Notes under the pieces: generated by a model
Told to the model about the DNA's origin: nothing
Databases searched by the model: none
What the model saw: only the letters and a program-made list of their open reading frames with translations
Made by a program: the position numbers and the translations under genes
Origin: Lomentospora prolificans
Taxonomy: Eukaryota; Ascomycota; Sordariomycetes; Microascales; Microascaceae
DNA length: 64,000 nucleotides
Assembly: GCA_029532625.1 (NCBI GenBank)
Contig: JARFXM010000004.1
Span: forward strand, 3,100,001-3,164,000
Direction: 5' to 3'
Part shown: positions 60,198-64,000 of the stretch, in pieces
Layout of the letters: the number at the start of each line of letters is the position of its first letter
Position numbering within the stretch: position 1 is the first letter of the stretch

Positions 60198-61829
60198 ATG
60201 TCTCCCGAAGCGCCGTCCGTCCACCGAGAGGCGGTAGTCGAAGTGATGGAGACAGAGGCGCAACCCGAGCTCTACCAAGCGACCGAGCCCGCGACATCGA
60301 CCGCCGTCATCGTCGACCACGACGCCGAGACCACAACCACAGAAGAAATACACAAGACCATTACACACCCAGGCTCCGTCAGGATAAATGTCGAAGGCGC
60401 TTTTATTGTCGAGTCCCACCCTAACTCGCCGACCCAGAAGCCCGTTAACTCTGGGCGCATATCACCCACCCACGAGACCAGCGATATTCGCTTGCCAAAC
60501 CACACCGCCGTAGTCAGCCACATAGCCATTGATGTAAGCCGCGTAGTTGCCTTGGTTTCCCTGTTTCCGGGGGAAAAAAAAAGTCATGTCTGGGGCGTTT
60601 AACCGCAGAATTCTGACAATTGGTCATAGATTGGTGGCTCGCTGGCCAAGCTCGTGTACTTCACTCGCGAAGCCCACTCAACCGCGCCCGGTGGCAGGTT
60701 GAACTTTCACAATTTCGAGACAGACCGCATTGATGACTGTATCGAGTTCATCAGGCACCTCAAGGAGAAGCAGCAGAAGCTCAATGGATCACACCCGGGA
60801 GAGCTATGTGTTATGGCAACGGGAGGAGGGGCATACAAGTTCTATGACAAGATACATGAAGCGCTCGGAGTAGATGTTCTGAGAGAGGACGAAATGGAAT
60901 GCCTGATAATCGGTACGTTTCGCAATATACATGGAGCATGCGCCAAGTCATATGCTAACCTAGCCGCCCGATAAACAGGTCTTGATTTCTTCATCACAGA
61001 GATCCCCAGAGAAGTCTTCACCTATAGCGAAACAGACCCGATGGAGTTCGTTTCGCCCAACGAAAACATCTACCCTTACCTCCTCGTTAACATCGGCTCC
61101 GGCGTCTCCTTCCTCAAGGTCTCAGGTCCCCACAAGTATGAGCGTGTGGGCGGTACCTCGCTCGGTGGTGGAACACTGTGGGGTCTCTTGTCTCTCCTCA
61201 CGGGCGCGCGAACGTTTGACGAGATGTTGGACATGGCCGACAAGGGTGACAACTCCAAGGTCGACATGCTCGTCGGCGACATCTACGGAACCGACTACGG
61301 AAAGATTGGCCTCAAGAGCACGACCATCGCTTCCTCTTTCGGCAAGGTCTTTCGGATGAAGAGGGAGGCCGAATCGGAAGCCGAGGATAGCGGCGGCTCA
61401 TTGGCCTACTCCCTCCAGAACGCCGCTATGGCTCACGAACATGAACCCGATTCGGAGGGCTTTAATCCTCCCTTTAACCGTGCCGACATCTCCCGATCGC
61501 TTCTCTACGCCATCAGTAACAACATTGGCCAGCTGGCCCATCTTCACAGCCGCATTCACGATCTCAACCACATCTACTTTGGCGGAAGCTTCATCCGTGG
61601 TCACCGTCAGACCATCAACACTCTCAGTTACGCCATCAAGTTCTGGAGTCACGGACAAAAGCAGGCGTACTTCCTTCGTCACGAGGGCTACCTCGGCGCC
61701 GTGGGCGCTTTTCTCAAGAGGCAGCCTCGGAACTGGGGCCGCCGCGGCAGCTTCGAAGAGGCCGTCGCGAAGGACGGCATGGAGTGGCGCATGCGCGAGA
61801 GAGGTGCACAGGAAGCCGCTGAAACCTAA
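60198..61829 (+). CDS. CAB1: pantothenate kinase, eukaryotic type (first step of CoA synthesis)
   Basis: Exons 60198-60533, 60630-60912 and 60979-61829 with introns of 96 and 66 bp give 489 residues. The N-terminal 95 residues are acidic and Ser/Thr-rich, a variable extension. The kinase core (actin-like ATPase fold) begins with AID joined to IGGSLAKLVYFTRE, the ATP-binding strand, and continues with MATGGGAYKFYDKI, LVNIGSGVSFLKVSG, GGTSLGGGTLWGLLSLLTG, ADISRSLLYAISNNIGQLA and IYFGGSFIRGHRQTI. It phosphorylates pantothenate using ATP; the eukaryotic enzyme is feedback-inhibited by acetyl-CoA, a family property. Exon 1 ends inside the first phosphate-binding loop. It is convergent with AIM11. 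Confidence 0.95.
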
Positions 61830-62485
61830 GAACGAAGCACACGCCCTTCTCCCTTCTTTCTCCAACTGTTATGGTCCTGAATCTATAATACCTTTTTTCC
61901 CCTTTTTAGCCTTCACACGTCTTGGGCGGCGATTTCAAGCAAAACCATTGCGCGTTTGCGACGAACATACAAGGCTTAAGAAGACGATACCATCTACCAT
62001 GTTTCTGTGGACGCCTAGATGGCGGATGATTGATAGCGTACTATATTAATTGCATATTGGGACTACGGCGGCTTTATTGTTTTGTGATAGATTAGAACGT
62101 TCTTTTTTTTGTTTTATTTGGAAAAGCATCAGATCTTCTGCAAATGAATGAGAGATATCGCTGTTGGCTTGCAAACCCCGAGTTATCTTGAGAGCAGCCC
62201 GAATTGCCGATGGAGTGAGGTATTTTGTAATAAGATCGAGACGACCTTTCTATGTCTTTCGAGTTGGTACAAATACAATGGTAAGAAAGAAGCGCCAATA
62301 TGCATGGGCCCTCATGGTCACCTGTATCTAGCACAGAGCCATTGGCTTCAGCTCCTCCTCCCTCAATTCCGAATTCCGAGGAGGTCCCCGGTCCGTTTCT
62401 TCATAGCAGACACGCCGACGCAACATTGAGCGTCCAACTAGTTGGTCCAGCCGTCATCATACACTCTTCATCCACCCAGACCCCA
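61830..62485. other. convergent intergenic region, 656 bp
   Basis: 3' flanks of pantothenate kinase and AIM11. No frame or repeat of note. Confidence 0.6.
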
Positions 62486-63082
62486 TCACCTCTCCTTCTC
62501 CGCCGGCTCCTCGGACTGAGTATGCTCAGGGACCTTGCCCACCTTGGCCAAGATCTTAGCGGCCCACTCCTCCAGCTCCTTCTCGGCCTCCTCGTCCGTC
62601 CTCCCCGCAGGCCCGTACATCTTCCTCCTCGCATACCTCTTGAGGTCCTCGGCCGATGATATGTCAAACGCGTACGACAGCCCTCCTGTGGCCATCAGCG
62701 CGAAGCTGACGACGTTGAGGGTGGCCAGGCCAAGGGCCTCGGCGGCGATGAGCCCCCCGTCGACCTTTGGCGTCGAGGCGGCGGCCGATGGCGCGGCGGC
62801 CGCAGCGGCTGTGGATTCCATGGTGCCGGCTGCGCCGGGGGTGGTCGGGGTGCCGACCACGGGCGGCCTCATGTTGGACTGGTAGTATTTGGGGAAGGCG
62901 GCGAGCTGCTTGCGCGTGATTGAGCGGCGGGTCACGGCGATGGAGGCCATCATGAAGGCGGAGCCGGCGAAGAAGAGGCCTAGCTGCTTCATGGCGCGCG
63001 GGGAGAAGGGGGAGCGATCGTCAGCGGAGGAGGGTTGGGAGCTTTGTTGCGCGGGGGGCGCGGTGTTGGCTTGTGACGACAT
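62486..63082 (-). CDS. AIM11: altered inheritance of mitochondria protein 11 (Aim11)
   Basis: A single exon of 198 residues, starting at the ATG of MSSQANTAPPAQQSSQPSS. Two hydrophobic segments, about residues 36-55 (KQLGLFFAGSAFMMASIAV) and about 120-140 (LATLNVVSFALMATGGLSYAF), flank an Ala/Thr-rich loop. The block RRSITRKQLAAFPKYYQSN and the C-terminal DISSAEDLKRYARRKMYG match fungal Aim11. The yeast gene was found in a screen for mitochondrial inheritance; biochemical function is unknown. The frame is open further upstream (another ATG near 63352) but that part overlaps T-rich leader sequence and is unlike the family. Confidence 0.88.
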   Translation of the reverse strand: MSSQANTAPPAQQSSQPSSADDRSPFSPRAMKQLGLFFAGSAFMMASIAVTRRSITRKQLAAFPKYYQSNMRPPVVGTPTTPGAAGTMESTAAAAAAPSAAASTPKVDGGLIAAEALGLATLNVVSFALMATGGLSYAFDISSAEDLKRYARRKMYGPAGRTDEEAEKELEEWAAKILAKVGKVPEHTQSEEPAEKER

Positions 63083-63901
63083 TGTCGTAAAGAAACTTTT
63101 TTTCCTTTTTTCCCCTTTTTTTTTCCTTTTTTTTTTTTCTTTTCGGTGGCGAGGGTTGAGAGGGCGAGGATTGGGAGGGCAGGTCGCGGAAGGGCGCAAT
63201 GGGAACCGATTGTAGATTGCGTCTCGGTCTTTTGGACGTTGGAAAAGATCAATGGAACGAATCTGGGGTTGGATCAATGGAGCGCATGCGCGGGCACTGA
63301 GCTGGAGTGGAGCTGCGGGAAAACATCGGGGCGGAGATAAGATATGCATCAAAAGGGGGATTTGTCCACTCTAATGCATGCAAACGATCCAACACCCTTC
63401 GACAAGGGTTCCCCAGATTATCGAGGCTTGCGCTTGCTCAGAAGCAGTACTCCACTATTTATTAGACCATGAATGTCAGAAAGCTTGTTGAGTCTTCGAG
63501 CCTTATTGTTCTATTTGTGGTTCAATGTGATTTTTTAGCCTTTGTCCTCCTGAAAGTTACCCTGGTCGGTGGGCTCCCCGATCAGCGTTGGCTTTCCAGA
63601 ACACGTCTATACAGTTTTGCCAGGTGTTGCGATTTAGACGCCGAGGAATCAACTGACTAATGCCGTTTGGCCGCTGGCTACATGTAGTCGATTGATAATA
63701 GATGTCTCTCGATAATATCAAGTCTCGAAAGAAATGAACCGGGATCGGATCTCCGCACGACTCTTGATACCTTGATCATCGCCATACCTCCCAAGATATT
63801 TCCATCAGAAATCTTGCATTTCCTCAGGCACGCGAATGTCCTAAAACACGAAGCCACCTTCCGAGATTGACCGAGTGGTTGATCCTATCTATCCCTTGAA
63901 A
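63083..63901. other. divergent promoter region, 0.8 kb
   Basis: Sits between AIM11 and the gene starting at 63902. It holds T-rich runs at about 63100-63141 in the AIM11 leader. No other feature seen. Confidence 0.5.
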
Positions 63902-64000
63902 ATGCCCAAGCCCAAACCCAAGCCCAAGAAACAACAACAAGCGGACGCCAAACCCGCCGCGAACCCCGAAACACCTCCACCTTCCTGGCCCGTCTTCAAG
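63902..64000 (+). CDS. N-terminus of an unidentified protein, 3' truncated by window edge
   Basis: From an ATG at 63902 the frame is open to the window end (33 residues). It begins with alternating Pro-Lys (MPKPKPKPKKQQQ), continues Ala/Pro-rich and ends PPPSWPVFK. The basic low-complexity start followed by a W-P-x-F motif is all that can be seen. I vaguely associate this start with fungal Fe(II)/2-oxoglutarate oxygenases, but the visible part cannot prove it. Confidence 0.6.
   Translation, partial: MPKPKPKPKKQQQADAKPAANPETPPPSWPVFK

Noticed and set aside
63083..63352. Upstream ATG extending AIM11 by about 90 residues
   Set aside because: The extension reads through T-rich leader sequence into Lys/Arg low complexity and is not family-like.
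1..64000. Search for CRISPR arrays, bacterial operons or riboswitches
   Set aside because: The window is eukaryotic with spliceosomal introns; no spaced direct repeats of CRISPR type were seen.

Overview
The window is nuclear DNA of a filamentous ascomycete (Pezizomycotina), probably a Sordariomycete. The evidence is short introns (about 53-149 bp) with GTAAGT/GTACGT-type donors and CTAAC/CTGAC branch sites, a Zn2Cys6 regulator, GPI-anchored wall proteins, an ankyrin-PH-ORD oxysterol-binding protein, and long gene-poor spacers with homopolymer tracts. The class-level placement is inference. I found no tRNA, rRNA, CRISPR array or intact transposon.

Layout. 1-1485: 3' part of an SF1 (UPF1/NAM7-like) helicase. 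1486-6572: no gene. 6573-7785 (-): Zn2Cys6 transcription factor. 7786-14646: no convincing gene. 14647-17225 (+): annexin-like protein with an RS-like charged N-terminal half. 17226-23708: no convincing gene. 23709-26152 (+): GPI-anchored GH18-like protein without the catalytic glutamate. 27542-31618 (+): oxysterol-binding protein. 33027-34108 (+): peroxisomal acyl-CoA thioesterase. 35865-36998 (+): secreted alpha/beta hydrolase. 37286-39321 (-): peroxisomal 4-coumarate-CoA-ligase-like synthetase. 40800-41620: degenerate tandem array. 42417-44686 (+): AlkB-type 2-oxoglutarate dioxygenase with two zinc-ribbon-like modules. 45184-47092 (-): GPI-type aspartic protease. 48998-50233 (-): ATP12. 51267-54883 (-): EFR3. 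57588-58547 (-): acyl-protein thioesterase. 60198-61829 (+): pantothenate kinase. 62486-63082 (-): AIM11. 63902-64000 (+): start of an unidentified gene.

Gene models were built by hand: each intron was placed at a GT..AG pair that keeps the frame and joins recognisable family sequence. Links between genes are loose. The thioesterase and the acyl-CoA synthetase both end in the peroxisomal signal AKL and lie about 3 kb apart. Pantothenate kinase and acyl-protein thioesterase also concern CoA and acyl chemistry but lie 20 kb away. EFR3 and the oxysterol-binding protein both act in plasma-membrane/ER phosphoinositide biology. The GH18-like protein and the aspartic protease end in a similar Cys/Thr stalk before a GPI signal. 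The most unusual locus is the AlkB-like gene: it carries a duplicated CX2CX13CX4C module and sits next to a pyrimidine-rich degenerate tandem array.
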